Shown piece by piece: positions 33,825-43,847 of a stretch of 64,000 bases of DNA; position 1 is the stretch's first letter; each line of letters starts with the position of its first letter. A program made the position numbers and the translations under genes. Source of the stretch: a bacterium (GTDB lineage Bacteria; Desulfobacterota; Deferrisomatia; Deferrisomatales; Deferrisomataceae); assembly GCA_027021615.1 (NCBI GenBank), contig JALUTY010000107.1:22534-86533 (forward strand), in the 5' to 3' direction. The notes beneath the pieces were generated by a model, which did not search any database, was not told where the DNA came from, and saw nothing but the letters and a program-made list of their open reading frames with translations.

Positions 33825-34703
33825 ATGCCCCAGCTGCCCCTGTGGGCGCCCGCCAAAGTGAACCTCTACCTCGAGGTGCTCGGCCGACGGCCCGACGGGT
33901 ACCACGACCTGCGCATGCTGATGGCGCCGGTGTCGTGGTTCGACCGGCTCGTGCTCACGCCCCTGGCCGAGCCCGGCCGGGTCCAGGTGGAGGGCGGGGG
34001 CCCGGAGGGCGACGAGAACCTCTGCGCCCGGGCCGCGCGGTACTACCTGCGGGCCACCGGGGTGAGGGCCGGGATCCGGATCTCCCTGGACAAGCGCATC
34101 CCGGCCGGGGCGGGGCTGGGAGGCGGGTCGAGCGATGCGGCGGCCGTCGTGCTGGGCATGGAGCGGCTGTTCGGCCGCACCCTGTCCGAAACGGCCCGGA
34201 GGGAGGCCGCCTTTCGGGTGGGCGCGGACGTGCCGTTCTTCTTCGCGGCCGGCCCGGCCTGGGTCGAGGGGGTGGGCGAGCGGGTCCGGCCCGTGGCCCA
34301 GGCCGAGCCCCTGTGGCTGGTGGTGGTGTGGCCCGGCGTAAATCTTTCGACGGCCCGCGTGTTTTCGGGCTTTGCCGGGGGCTTGACTTCCCCGGGGCCG
34401 CCCCCTAGGATAGCGCAGTTCAATTTCCGGGGGGTCCGGGCACAGGTGCGCAACGACCTGGAGCCGTCCGCCCGGGCCGAGTGCCCGGAGGTGGCCGAGG
34501 CCGTGGAGGCCCTCCGCGGAGCCGGAGCGGCAGCGGCCGCCATGACCGGGTCCGGGTCCGCGGCCTTCGGCCTGTACCCTGACCGGGGGGCTGCGGAGGC
34601 CGGCCTCGCCCGGCTCGGGCCCCGGGCCCGGGAGCGGGGGTGGACGGCACGGGTGGTGCGAACCCTGGGCCCGGGGGAGTTCCCGTTCCAGGACAGAAGC
34701 TAA
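33825..34703 (+). CDS. ispE: 4-diphosphocytidyl-2-C-methyl-D-erythritol kinase
   Basis: GHMP kinase of the MEP isoprenoid pathway, 292 residues. The N-terminus APAKVNLYLEVLGRRPDGYHDL is classical, the ATP-binding motif is PAGAGLGGGSSDAAAVVLG, and the third motif is MTGSGSAAFG. ATG at 33825 was chosen because conservation starts there; the earlier in-frame ATG at 33759 overlaps the tRNA CCA. It is followed by tRNA-Gln, prs, rplY and pth, a conserved bacterial neighbourhood. Confidence 0.95.
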   Translation: MPQLPLWAPAKVNLYLEVLGRRPDGYHDLRMLMAPVSWFDRLVLTPLAEPGRVQVEGGGPEGDENLCARAARYYLRATGVRAGIRISLDKRIPAGAGLGGGSSDAAAVVLGMERLFGRTLSETARREAAFRVGADVPFFFAAGPAWVEGVGERVRPVAQAEPLWLVVVWPGVNLSTARVFSGFAGGLTSPGPPPRIAQFNFRGVRAQVRNDLEPSARAECPEVAEAVEALRGAGAAAAAMTGSGSAAFGLYPDRGAAEAGLARLGPRARERGWTARVVRTLGPGEFPFQDRS

Positions 34704-34714
34704 CCGGTTCGTGT

Positions 34715-34789
34715 TGGGGCGTCGCCAAGAGGTAAGGCACCGGATTTTGATTCCGGCATTCGCAGGTTCGAATCCTGCCGCCCCAGCCA
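34715..34789 (+). tRNA. tRNA-Gln (TTG)
   Basis: 75 nt, acceptor TGGGGCG/CGCCCCA, anticodon arm CCGGA-TTTTGAT-TCCGG giving TTG, T arm GGTTCGAATCC and encoded CCA. It sits between ispE and prs, as in many deltaproteobacteria. Confidence 0.96.
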
Positions 34790-34843
34790 GACCCCAGACT
34801 CCCGGCGGCTCCCCGGCCGACCGGGTCTTTCGTCGATATCCCA

Positions 34844-35785
34844 ATGCATAACGTTCGAGTGTTCACAGGCAATGCCAACCGCCCGTTGGCCGAGGCGATC
34901 TGCCGCCGGCTGGGCCTGCCCCTGGGCCGGGCCGTGGTGCGCCGGTTCAGCGACGGCGAGGTGGCGGTGGAGGTGGAGGAGAGCGTCCGGGGGTGGGACG
35001 TGTTCGTGGTGCAGCCCACCTGCCCGCCGGTCAACGACCACCTGATGGAGCTCCTGGTGATGATGGATGCTTTGAAGCGCGCGAGCGCCAACTCCATCTC
35101 GGTGGTGATGCCCTACTACGGGTACGCCCGCCAGGACCGGAAGGTGAACCCCCGGGTGCCGATCACGGCCAAGCTGGTGGCCGACCTGGTCACCGTGGCC
35201 GGGGCCGACCGGATCCTCACCGTGGACCTCCACGCCGGCCAGATCCAGGGGTTCTTCGACATTCCCGTGGACAACCTCTACGCTACCCCGGTGCTGCTCG
35301 AGGAGTTCCGGCGGCGGCTCCCCGGCGACGACCTGGTGGTAGTGAGCCCCGACGCCGGCGGGGTGGAGCGGGCCCGGGCGTTCGCCAAGCGCCTGGACGC
35401 GGGCCTGGCCATCATCGACAAGCGTCGGGAGAAGGCCAACGTGAGCGAGGTCATGCACATCATCGGCGACGTGCAGGACCGCGACGCCCTGCTGCTGGAC
35501 GACATGATCGACACCGCCGGCACCCTGACCAACGCGGCCCGGGCCCTGAAGAAGAACGGGGCCCGCCGGGTGTTTGCGGCCGCGACCCATCCGGTGCTGT
35601 CGGGCCCGGCGGTGGACCGCATCGTGGACTCCCCCCTGGAGCAGGTGGTGGTGACCGACACGATCCCCCTGAGCGCCAAGGCCCGGGAGAGCGGCAAGAT
35701 CCACGCCGTCACCGTGGCCGGACTGCTGGCCGAGGCGATCCGGCGGATCACCGAATGCGGGTCGGTCAGCTCCCTTTTCGTCTGA
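34844..35785 (+). CDS. prs: Ribose-phosphate pyrophosphokinase
   Basis: Makes PRPP from ribose-5-phosphate and ATP. 313 residues with [56 protein letters not shown] and the PRPP loop [13 protein letters not shown] at 34844 has no obvious Shine-Dalgarno sequence. Same direction as ispE and rplY. Confidence 0.96.
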   Translation: MHNVRVFTGNANRPLAEAICRRLGLPLGRAVVRRFSDGEVAVEVEESVRGWDVFVVQPTCPPVNDHLMELLVMMDALKRASANSISVVMPYYGYARQDRKVNPRVPITAKLVADLVTVAGADRILTVDLHAGQIQGFFDIPVDNLYATPVLLEEFRRRLPGDDLVVVSPDAGGVERARAFAKRLDAGLAIIDKRREKANVSEVMHIIGDVQDRDALLLDDMIDTAGTLTNAARALKKNGARRVFAAATHPVLSGPAVDRIVDSPLEQVVVTDTIPLSAKARESGKIHAVTVAGLLAEAIRRITECGSVSSLFV

Positions 35786-35820
35786 TTCCGAAGACGTTCC
35801 CTTGGAAAGGAAGAAGAGCC

Positions 35821-36435
35821 ATGCATGCCGAAGTCGAGTTCTCCGTGGAGATTAAGGAAGGGGTCGGCAAGGGCGCGGCCCGCAAGGCCCGGGCCGCCGG
35901 CCGAACCCCCGGGGTGGTGTACGGGCCGGAGTTCGCCCCCCGGATGGTGACGTTTCGTGAGCAGGATCTGGTGCGGGCCCTGAACACCCCGGCCCAGCGC
36001 AACGTGTTCCTCCGGCTGAAGAGCGGCGACCCCGATCTGGAGGGGATCCGGGTGATCGTGAAGGACCTGCAGGTGGACCCTGTGAAGCGGCGGTTCATCC
36101 ACGCCGACTTCTACAAGCTGGACCCGAGCCGGACCATCTACGCCACCCTCCCGGTCCACGTCGAGGGCACGGCCATCGGCGTGAAGCTGGGCGGCATCCT
36201 CCAGATCGTGCGCCGGGAGGTGCGGGTGGCCTGCAAGCCCGACGACCTGCCCGACGCCATCGTGGTGGATGTGACCGAGCTGAAGCCCGGCGAGTCGGTG
36301 CACGTGGGAGACCTCAAGCCCCCCGAGGGGGTTCGGATCCTCACCAGCCCCGAGCTCGCGGTGTGCGTGGTGGTAGCGCCCACCGGGTACGAGGAGGGCG
36401 GCGAGGAGGCCGAGGAGGAAGAGGCCGAGGCCTAA
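35821..36435 (+). CDS. rplY: 50S ribosomal protein L25/CTC
   Basis: Binds 5S rRNA; this is the long CTC/TL5 form with 204 residues. The N-terminal L25 domain (GKGAARKARAAGRTPGVVYG, RFIHADFYKLD) is followed by the TL5 beta domain (VHVEGTAIGVKLGGILQIVRREV) and an acidic Glu-rich tail. ATG at 35821 is behind GGAAAGGAAGAAG. Confidence 0.95.
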   Translation: MHAEVEFSVEIKEGVGKGAARKARAAGRTPGVVYGPEFAPRMVTFREQDLVRALNTPAQRNVFLRLKSGDPDLEGIRVIVKDLQVDPVKRRFIHADFYKLDPSRTIYATLPVHVEGTAIGVKLGGILQIVRREVRVACKPDDLPDAIVVDVTELKPGESVHVGDLKPPEGVRILTSPELAVCVVVAPTGYEEGGEEAEEEEAEA

Positions 36436-36438
36436 ACG

Positions 36439-36463
36439 GCACCCAGAGTGGGTGCGTTCCTTT
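36439..36463 (+). terminator. Weak terminator after rplY
   Basis: GCACCC-loop-GGGTGC stem followed by GTTCCTTT; the short stem and broken T-run make it a weak candidate. Confidence 0.5.
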
Positions 36464-36470
36464 GGAGGTG

Positions 36471-36700
36471 GGGCAAGGGATCCACCTCCGGCCGGGCGCG
36501 AAGCCAGAAACTGAGATTCACCGTGCGGGCGCGGGGCATGGGAGCAGGGTTCATCGCGATGCCGTGTAGTGAGCACCGTTTCGCGGTCCGCACGTCAGGA
36601 GGCGCCGCGCGGCGAGCGAAGAGGCCGCGCCCGGCTCTCCGGCGGGCCCCTTGCCTCCCGATCCCGAAGGTGAGCGCGCCCGTCCGGTCGCCGGGCTGAC
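36471..36700 (+). repeat. Mosaic intergenic repeat between rplY and pth
   Basis: No gene. It contains GGGCGCGAAGCCAGAAACTG, AGATTCACCGTGCGGGCG, and GGCGCCGCGCGGCGAGCG followed by GGCTCTCCGGCGGGCCCC. These match segments at 27880-28037 upstream of folK in the same order. Unlike other copies it lacks the GACCGAC/GAAGTTAC end. Confidence 0.65.
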
Positions 36701-36714
36701 GGTACGGGGCGGAC

Positions 36715-37281
36715 ATGGCGCCTTTTCTGGTGGTGGGGCTCGGCAACCCCGGGCCCGAGTACGAGGCCACCCGGCACAACATCGGGTTCCAGGTGGTGGA
36801 CGAGGTGGCCGGTCGCGTCCGGGCCGGCCGATGGCGCGATACCTGCCGGGCCCGGGTGGCCGAGGGGCGGTGGGCCGGCACGCCGGTGTGGTTGGCCAAG
36901 CCCCAGACCTACATGAACCGAAGCGGGGAGGCGGTGGGCCGGCTCCTGGACAAGGTGGGGTTGGAGCCCGACCGTCTCGTGGTGGTGCACGACGACCTGG
37001 ATCTGCCGTTCGGCACGATCCGGATCCGGGTGAAGGGGGGACACGGGGGCCACAACGGCATCCGCTCGATCCTGGCCGTGCTGGGAACCGGCGAGTTCAT
37101 CCGGGTGAAGGTGGGGATCGGCCGGCCGGAGGGGAAGGGGGACGTGGTGGACTACGTTCTGAGCCCCTTCACGGGCGACGAGGCCGTGGAGATTCCGGCG
37201 ATTCGGGAGCGCGCCGCCGACGCCGTTTGCCATATCGTTGGGGAAGGGCCTGTCCGGGCCATGAACCGGTTTCACACCTAA
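36715..37281 (+). CDS. pth: Peptidyl-tRNA hydrolase
   Basis: Recycles peptidyl-tRNA. 188 residues with GLGNPGPEYEATRHNIGF (catalytic His and binding Asn), WLAKPQTYMNRSGEAV, VVHDDLDLPFG and GGHGGHNGIRSI. ATG at 36715; no strong ribosome site. It follows rplY as usual and precedes hppA by 24 nt. Confidence 0.95.
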   Translation: MAPFLVVGLGNPGPEYEATRHNIGFQVVDEVAGRVRAGRWRDTCRARVAEGRWAGTPVWLAKPQTYMNRSGEAVGRLLDKVGLEPDRLVVVHDDLDLPFGTIRIRVKGGHGGHNGIRSILAVLGTGEFIRVKVGIGRPEGKGDVVDYVLSPFTGDEAVEIPAIRERAADAVCHIVGEGPVRAMNRFHT

Positions 37282-37305
37282 CTCTTTTTCGGAAGGGAGG
37301 GAAAC

Positions 37306-39303
<1,998 letters not shown>

Positions 39304-39335
39304 AGCGGCCGGAACCGGGTCGAACAACCGATGAG

Positions 39336-39367
39336 AGCCGGCCCCGCAAGGGGCCGGCTTTTTTTGC
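39336..39367 (+). terminator. Terminator after hppA
   Basis: A 10-bp stem AGCCGGCCCC-GCAA-GGGGCCGGCT followed by seven T. A strong intrinsic terminator. Confidence 0.95.
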
Positions 39368-39397
39368 CCCACCCCGGGAAAAAGTCGCCGAAATCGG

Positions 39398-39426
39398 TTG
39401 ACGGCTGCATAACGCGATTTTATTAT
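39398..39426 (+). promoter_or_regulatory. Promoter P1, upstream of structured RNA segment
   Basis: TTGACG (39398-39403), 17-bp spacer, TATTAT (39421-39426). It lies 225 nt before iclR and 130 nt before a second promoter, so its first product may be a separate small RNA. Confidence 0.75.
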
Positions 39427-39432
39427 TGGGCC

Positions 39433-39531
39433 CTCACGGGACCACGCCGGGAGGCGTGGTCCTGGGCGCCGATCCGGATGCTCGGAGGGCGCGGCCGGAA
39501 ACCCGCGAGGAGACGCCGGCCGGCGCGTTTT
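39433..39531 (+). ncRNA. Candidate structured RNA downstream of P1
   Basis: About 100 nt without a gene. It begins with a perfect 10-bp hairpin GGACCACGCC-GGGA-GGCGTGGTCC (39439-39462) and ends with CGCC-GGCC-GGCG then CGTTTT (39514-39530), a weak terminator. Either a small RNA or a structured leader of the iclR gene. It resembles no family I recognise. Confidence 0.4.
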
Positions 39532-39556
39532 GGAAAAGCTGGGGTGTGTTTTGCTC

Positions 39557-39585
39557 TTGACCCTCTGTGGGGCCGCGGGTAGAAT
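39557..39585 (+). promoter_or_regulatory. Promoter P2 for iclR-type regulator
   Basis: TTGACC (39557-39562), 17-bp spacer, TAGAAT (39580-39585); the same box pair as the promoter of the cupin regulator at 40551. Confidence 0.8.
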
Positions 39586-39650
39586 GAACGGCCTTTCACA
39601 AGCGAGAAACCCTTTCACGGCCCCTGCGGGGGGCAGGCACAGGGATTCCG

Positions 39651-40445
39651 GTGGCTAGGAGAAAAAAGTCCAGTTACATCATTCAGTCGGTGACCAACGC
39701 CCTCGATTTGCTAGAGGAGTTCCGGGGTGAGGAGACGGAGCTCGGGGTGACCGAGCTGTCCAAGCGGCTCGGTCTCCATAAAAACAACGTGTTTCGGCTC
39801 CTTGCCACCCTGGAGAGCCGGGGGTACATCGAGCAGAACAAGGTCACGGGCAACTACCGCCTGGGCCTGAAGGTTCTCGAGCTGGGGCAGGTGTTCATCA
39901 AGCACATGGGGCTGCTGAAGATGGCCCGGCCCATCCTCGAGGAGATCGTGGAGAAGTGCAACGAGACCTCGTACCTGGGCCTGATCCGGGACGACCGCGT
40001 GGTGTACGTGGACGTGGTGGAGGCCCGGCAGCCGGTGCGGGTGATCAGCCGGGTGGGGGTGGGGCTGCCCGTGTACTGCTCGGCCGTGGGCAAGGCCCAG
40101 ATCGCGTTCGAGTCGGCCGACGAGGTGGAGCGGATCCTGAGCGAGACGCCGATGAAGCGCTACACCCGCAACACCATCACCGACAAGGACGAGCTCCTTC
40201 GACAGCTGGAGGCGATCCGAGGGCAGGGCTACGCCATCGACGACGAGGAGTTTGATGAGGGCATCCGGTGCGTGGGGGTGCCCGTGCGGGACTACACCCG
40301 ACGGGTGGTGGCGGGCATCTCGATCTCCGGCCCGGCGTATCGGTTCACGGACGAGCGGCTTCAGGAGGAACTGATCCCCCTGGCGGTGGACGCCGGGAAG
40401 AAGCTCTCGGCCCGCCTGGGTTTCGACGTGGGCCAAGGCGCGTAG
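39651..40445 (+). CDS. IclR-family transcriptional regulator
   Basis: A 264-residue regulator. The winged HTH spans residues 10-75 (SVTNALDLLEEFRG, LGVTELSKRLGLHKNNVFRLLATLESRGYI). The effector domain includes VGLPVYCSAVGKAQIAF, YAIDDEEFDEGIRCVGVPV and VVAGISISGPAYRF. GTG at 39651; weak ribosome site. It lies upstream of the carboxyltransferase/Na+ pump genes together with a cupin regulator, so it may control them, but the effector is unknown. Confidence 0.92.
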   Translation: MARRKKSSYIIQSVTNALDLLEEFRGEETELGVTELSKRLGLHKNNVFRLLATLESRGYIEQNKVTGNYRLGLKVLELGQVFIKHMGLLKMARPILEEIVEKCNETSYLGLIRDDRVVYVDVVEARQPVRVISRVGVGLPVYCSAVGKAQIAFESADEVERILSETPMKRYTRNTITDKDELLRQLEAIRGQGYAIDDEEFDEGIRCVGVPVRDYTRRVVAGISISGPAYRFTDERLQEELIPLAVDAGKKLSARLGFDVGQGA

Positions 40446-40473
40446 ACCCCTGCCCCGTCTCGGTTTGGATCGG

Positions 40474-40498
40474 ACCCGCCCTCTGGGGCGGGTTTTTT
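40474..40498 (+). terminator. Terminator after iclR-type gene
   Basis: ACCCGCC-CTCTGG-GGCGGGT stem-loop with six T. Confidence 0.9.
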
Positions 40499-40514
40499 GC
40501 GGCCGACTTCTTTA

Positions 40515-40545
40515 TTTAGGCTAAAGTATTTTGAGTAAGGCTAAA
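40515..40545. promoter_or_regulatory. Candidate operator: palindrome and direct repeat AGGCTAAA
   Basis: TTTAGGCTAAA (40515-40525) is a palindrome about a central G. AGGCTAAA recurs exactly 20 bp later (40538-40545), two helical turns away on the same face. The pair ends 5 bp upstream of a strong promoter -35, a good place for an activator or an autoregulator of the XRE gene. Confidence 0.55.
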
Positions 40546-40550
40546 AGCGC

Positions 40551-40579
40551 TTGACCCGCTTGGAGTCGCCCCATAGAAT
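40551..40579 (+). promoter_or_regulatory. Promoter of XRE-cupin regulator
   Basis: TTGACC (40551-40556), 17-bp spacer, TAGAAT (40574-40579). Transcription would begin near 40586, which excludes the GTG at 40583 as start codon. Confidence 0.8.
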
Positions 40580-40630
40580 GCGGTGACTTTTTGGTCTCTA
40601 CCCCGTGTCCTGTGCAGGAGTCGAACCGCC

Positions 40631-41311
40631 TTGGCCGACGAGACCGCCGATTCCCGACCCACCTCGGCACCGGGCCAGGCACCCGCTCGAAGCCGGGGCC
40701 GGCGGTCCCGCCGCCGGGTGGCCGGCTCCGACACCGGGGCCGAAGAGTTCAACATCGGCAACAAGATCAAGGCGCTGCGCCTCAGCCGCCGGAAAACCTT
40801 GCAGGAGGTGGCCGACGAGACGGGGTTCAGCCCGGCCCTGATCTCCCAGATCGAGAACAACAACGTCTCCCCCCCCATCGCCACGCTGTCGCGGATCGCC
40901 AAGGTCCTGGGCGTCTCGATGGGGTACTTCTTTCGGGATGAGGGACCCGAGCACGCCTACGAGGTCCTGCGGCGGGAGGAGCGGCCGGTGGTCACCCGGG
41001 TCATCTCCCGCACCGGCGGGAGCCACGGGTACGTGTATCAGGCGCTGACCCACCGCAAGCGCGACAAGATCATGGAGCCGTTCCTCCTGTACGTGGACCC
41101 GGGGACCCGGGAGGACGAGACCCAGTACAGCCATGAGGGGGAGGAGTTCCTGTTGATGCTCGAGGGGGAGGCCGAGCTCCTCCTGGAGGACCAGCGGATC
41201 GTCCTGCGGGAGGGGGACTGCGTGTACTTCGAGTCCCACCTGCGCCACCGCCTGCTGGCCAAGGGCGACCAGGGCGCCCGGGTGCTGGCGGTGCTCGCGA
41301 AGCGCCATTGA
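40631..41311 (+). CDS. XRE-cupin transcriptional regulator
   Basis: About 226 residues. A disordered Arg/Ser/Pro-rich N-terminus precedes an XRE helix-turn-helix (GNKIKALRLSRRKTLQEVADETGFSPALISQIEN) and a C-terminal cupin (HEGEEFLLMLEGEAELLLEDQ, then GDCVYFESHLRHRL). TTG at 40631 was chosen because AGGAG lies 11 nt upstream and the promoter start site rules out the earlier GTG. A second XRE-cupin regulator is at 52.3 kb. The ligand is unknown. Confidence 0.88.
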   Translation: MADETADSRPTSAPGQAPARSRGRRSRRRVAGSDTGAEEFNIGNKIKALRLSRRKTLQEVADETGFSPALISQIENNNVSPPIATLSRIAKVLGVSMGYFFRDEGPEHAYEVLRREERPVVTRVISRTGGSHGYVYQALTHRKRDKIMEPFLLYVDPGTREDETQYSHEGEEFLLMLEGEAELLLEDQRIVLREGDCVYFESHLRHRLLAKGDQGARVLAVLAKRH

Positions 41312-41340
41312 CGCGGTCGGGGAGACGCCTTCAGCCCCGA

Positions 41341-41535
41341 TCTAGACACTAGAAACTAGAGACCAGAACCTAGAGAAATTCCTGGGATCTCGGCCCGTTA
41401 GGGGGCGGGCGCTCCACCAGCCCCCATGCCCCCGAGCTTTGGCGCGGTTCGAGAGCCGCCTAGCTGCCCAGCCGCCCAGCGGACCGAAGGCCCCAGACCG
41501 CCGACCGTAGACCGACGACCGTAGACCGAAGTTAC
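41341..41535 (+). repeat. Mosaic intergenic repeat before the carboxyltransferase cluster
   Basis: Carries all three modules: CTAGA/CTAG units (41341-41375), GGCGCTCCACCAGCCCCCATG (41409 area), CGCCTAGCTGCCCAGCCGCC, GAAGGCCCCAGACCGCCGACC, then GTAGACCGACGACC and the end GACCGAAGTTAC. It ends 16 nt before the ATG at 41552. Confidence 0.8.
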
Positions 41536-41551
41536 TGGGAAGGGGTTTGCA

Positions 41552-41767
41552 ATGGATCCGGCCCGACGGAAACGAATCGCCGCCGCGGTGGCGGGACTGT
41601 TTGCGTTCTTCGAGGAGGCGGCCGCGGCGCAGGCGGCGGCCGCGGTCCCTGCTGAGCCGACCCCGCCGCCGCCCGCGCCGGGCCCGTCCGCCTGGGCGTT
41701 GACCGGACGCCACGACGCGATGCTCCTTCGCACCCTGTGGCAGCGCCGCATCGCCCGGCCCGCCTGA
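41552..41767 (+). CDS. Small protein resembling the OadG C-terminus
   Basis: A 71-residue protein with an Ala-rich helix (IAAAVAGLFAFFEEAAAAQAAAAV), a Pro-rich linker, and the end SAWALTGRHDAMLLRTLWQRRIARPA cut here into SAWALTGRHDAML and RTLWQRR. The same WxLxGRxxAM...R...QxR pattern ends the OadG protein at 45.8 kb (SWGLAGRLEAMAGRTARQER), but this one has no membrane segment. ATG at 41552 is preceded by GGGAAGGGG. It is the first gene of the decarboxylase cluster and may help assemble it. Confidence 0.65.
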   Translation: MDPARRKRIAAAVAGLFAFFEEAAAAQAAAAVPAEPTPPPPAPGPSAWALTGRHDAMLLRTLWQRRIARPA

Positions 41768-41835
41768 CCCGCCCGATTCCGTCCGCAGCGAACCCAACGG
41801 CGAACGACTTGGCTTTCGAGGGGAAGGAGTGCGTC

Positions 41836-43776
41836 ATGGCAAAGAAACCGAACCCGCTGAAGATCACGGACCTGACCTTCCGGGACGGCCACCAGAGCCT
41901 GCTGGCCACTCGGATGCGCACCGAGGACATCGAGGCCATCGCCGAGGCGGCGGGCAAGGTGGGCTACCACGCCATGGAGGTCTGGGGAGGGGCCACCTTC
42001 GACACCATGCACCGGTTCCTCGGCGAGGACCCCTGGGAGCGGCCGCGGCGCCTGCGGCGCTACGTGCCCAAGGACGTGAAGTTCCAGATGCTCCTGCGGG
42101 GTCAGAACCTGGTGGGGTACCGCAACTACGCCGACGACGTGGTCGAGGCGTTCGTGGACGAGGCCTGCGACGCGGGCATCGAGATCTTCCGGGTGTTCGA
42201 CGCCCTCAATGACGAGCGCAACTTCGAGACCGCGGCCCGGGCGATCAAACGCAACGGCATGCACTTCCAGGCGGCCCTGAGCTACACCGTGACCGAGCGC
42301 AAGATGGGTGGCGCCATCTTCACCCTGGAGTACTGGGTGGAGAAGGCTAAGACCTTCGCCTCCATGGGCGCCGACTCGATCTGCATCAAGGACATGGCCG
42401 GGCTGCTGGCCCCGGACGACGCCTACGCCCTGATCAAGGCCATCAAGAAGGCCACCAAGCTGCCGGTGGAGCTCCACTGCCACACCACCTCGGGCCTGGC
42501 CGAGTACACGTTCCAGCGAGCCATCGACGCGGGCGTAGACATCATCGACACCTGCTCGTCGCCGTTCGCGAACCGCTCGAGCCACCCAGCCGTGGAGCCG
42601 ATCGTGGTGATGCTCCAGGGCACCGACCGGGACACCGGGCTGGACCTGGACCGGTTGAACGAGGTGGCCGAGTACCTGGAGCGGATCGGCCCCAAGTACC
42701 GGCACCTGCTCGACACCACCCGCATGGCCGTGGTGGACATCGGGGTGCTGATGCACCAGGTGCCCGGCGGCATGCTGTCGAACCTGGTCAATCAGCTGCG
42801 CCAGGCCGGGGCCGAGGACCGGCTGGGCGACGTGTTCCGGGAGCTGCCCCGGGTGCGCAAGGACCTGGGGTACCCGCCGCTCGTGACTCCCACCAGCCAG
42901 ATCGTGGGCGTGCAGGCGGTGCAGAACGTGCTGTTCGGCAACCCCGACGGCTCCCTGGAGGAGCGCTACAAGATGATCTCGGGCCAGGTGAAGGACTACT
43001 GCTACGGGTTGTACGGCTGCCCGCCGGCCGAGATCAACCCCGAGCTGCGAAAGCTCGCCCTGAAGGGCTACCCCCGGGGCGAGGAGCCGATCTCGTGCCG
43101 GCCGGCCGACATCCTGGAGCCCGAGCTCGAGAAAGCCAAGGCCGAGGTGGGCGACCTGGCCAAGGACCGCAAGGACCTGCTCCTGTACACCCTGTTCCCC
43201 ACCACGGGCAAGCGGCTCCTGCGGGTGAAGTACGGCCTCGAGGCCCCGCCCGAGGAGTGGAAGCCCCGCACCCTGGAGGACGCCGAGCGCGAGGCCGAGC
43301 TGTGCCGCAAGGCCCTGGCCGGCGAGCTGGTGGAGAAGCCCAAGGCCGAGCCGCCGGCGGGCGCCCGCACCTACAAAGTGTACGTGGACGGCGAGGCGTT
43401 CGAGGTGGCGGTGGAGGCGCCCGAGGGCGCCCCGCCGGTGGTGACCTCGGTGACGCCGGCCGCCCCGGCCGCGCCCGCGGCCCCGGCGGCGCCGGCCCCC
43501 AAGCCGGCCGAGCCCGCCCCAGCGCCGACGGCGGAGGCCGCCGCCCCTGCTGCCGCGGCGGCCAAGGCGGCCCTCGAGGCCCCCATGCCGGGCATGGTGG
43601 TGGACGTGCTGGTGGGCCCGGGCGACCCGGTCAAGGCTGGGGACGTGGTGGTGATCCTCGAGGCCATGAAGATGGAGAACGCCCTGGAGGCCCCGGCCGA
43701 CGGGGTGGTCGGCGAGGTGCGCTGCGCCAAGGGCGACAACGTGGCCAAGGGCGACGTGCTGGTGACCATCAACTAA
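41836..43776 (+). CDS. oadA: Biotin-dependent oxaloacetate decarboxylase alpha / pyruvate carboxylase subunit B
   Basis: Carboxyltransferase acting between oxaloacetate/pyruvate and biotin; 646 residues. The N-terminal TIM barrel shows TDLTFRDGHQSLLATRM, YHAMEVWGGATFDT and the carboxylated-lysine region ICIKDMAGLLAP with metal ligands HCHTTSG. A PYC/OADA conserved domain follows to about residue 470. An Ala/Pro linker leads to the C-terminal biotinyl domain with EAMKMEN. ATG at 41836 follows GGAAGGAG. It heads a run with mmdA, oadG, a separate biotin carrier and oadB. Confidence 0.93.
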   Translation: MAKKPNPLKITDLTFRDGHQSLLATRMRTEDIEAIAEAAGKVGYHAMEVWGGATFDTMHRFLGEDPWERPRRLRRYVPKDVKFQMLLRGQNLVGYRNYADDVVEAFVDEACDAGIEIFRVFDALNDERNFETAARAIKRNGMHFQAALSYTVTERKMGGAIFTLEYWVEKAKTFASMGADSICIKDMAGLLAPDDAYALIKAIKKATKLPVELHCHTTSGLAEYTFQRAIDAGVDIIDTCSSPFANRSSHPAVEPIVVMLQGTDRDTGLDLDRLNEVAEYLERIGPKYRHLLDTTRMAVVDIGVLMHQVPGGMLSNLVNQLRQAGAEDRLGDVFRELPRVRKDLGYPPLVTPTSQIVGVQAVQNVLFGNPDGSLEERYKMISGQVKDYCYGLYGCPPAEINPELRKLALKGYPRGEEPISCRPADILEPELEKAKAEVGDLAKDRKDLLLYTLFPTTGKRLLRVKYGLEAPPEEWKPRTLEDAEREAELCRKALAGELVEKPKAEPPAGARTYKVYVDGEAFEVAVEAPEGAPPVVTSVTPAAPAAPAAPAAPAPKPAEPAPAPTAEAAAPAAAAAKAALEAPMPGMVVDVLVGPGDPVKAGDVVVILEAMKMENALEAPADGVVGEVRCAKGDNVAKGDVLVTIN

Positions 43777-43847
43777 CCCGGCCGGACCGTGGGATCCAGG
43801 GCCGGGCCTGCCCGGCCCTCTGTTCGAGTCACTAAGGAGGACCTTCG

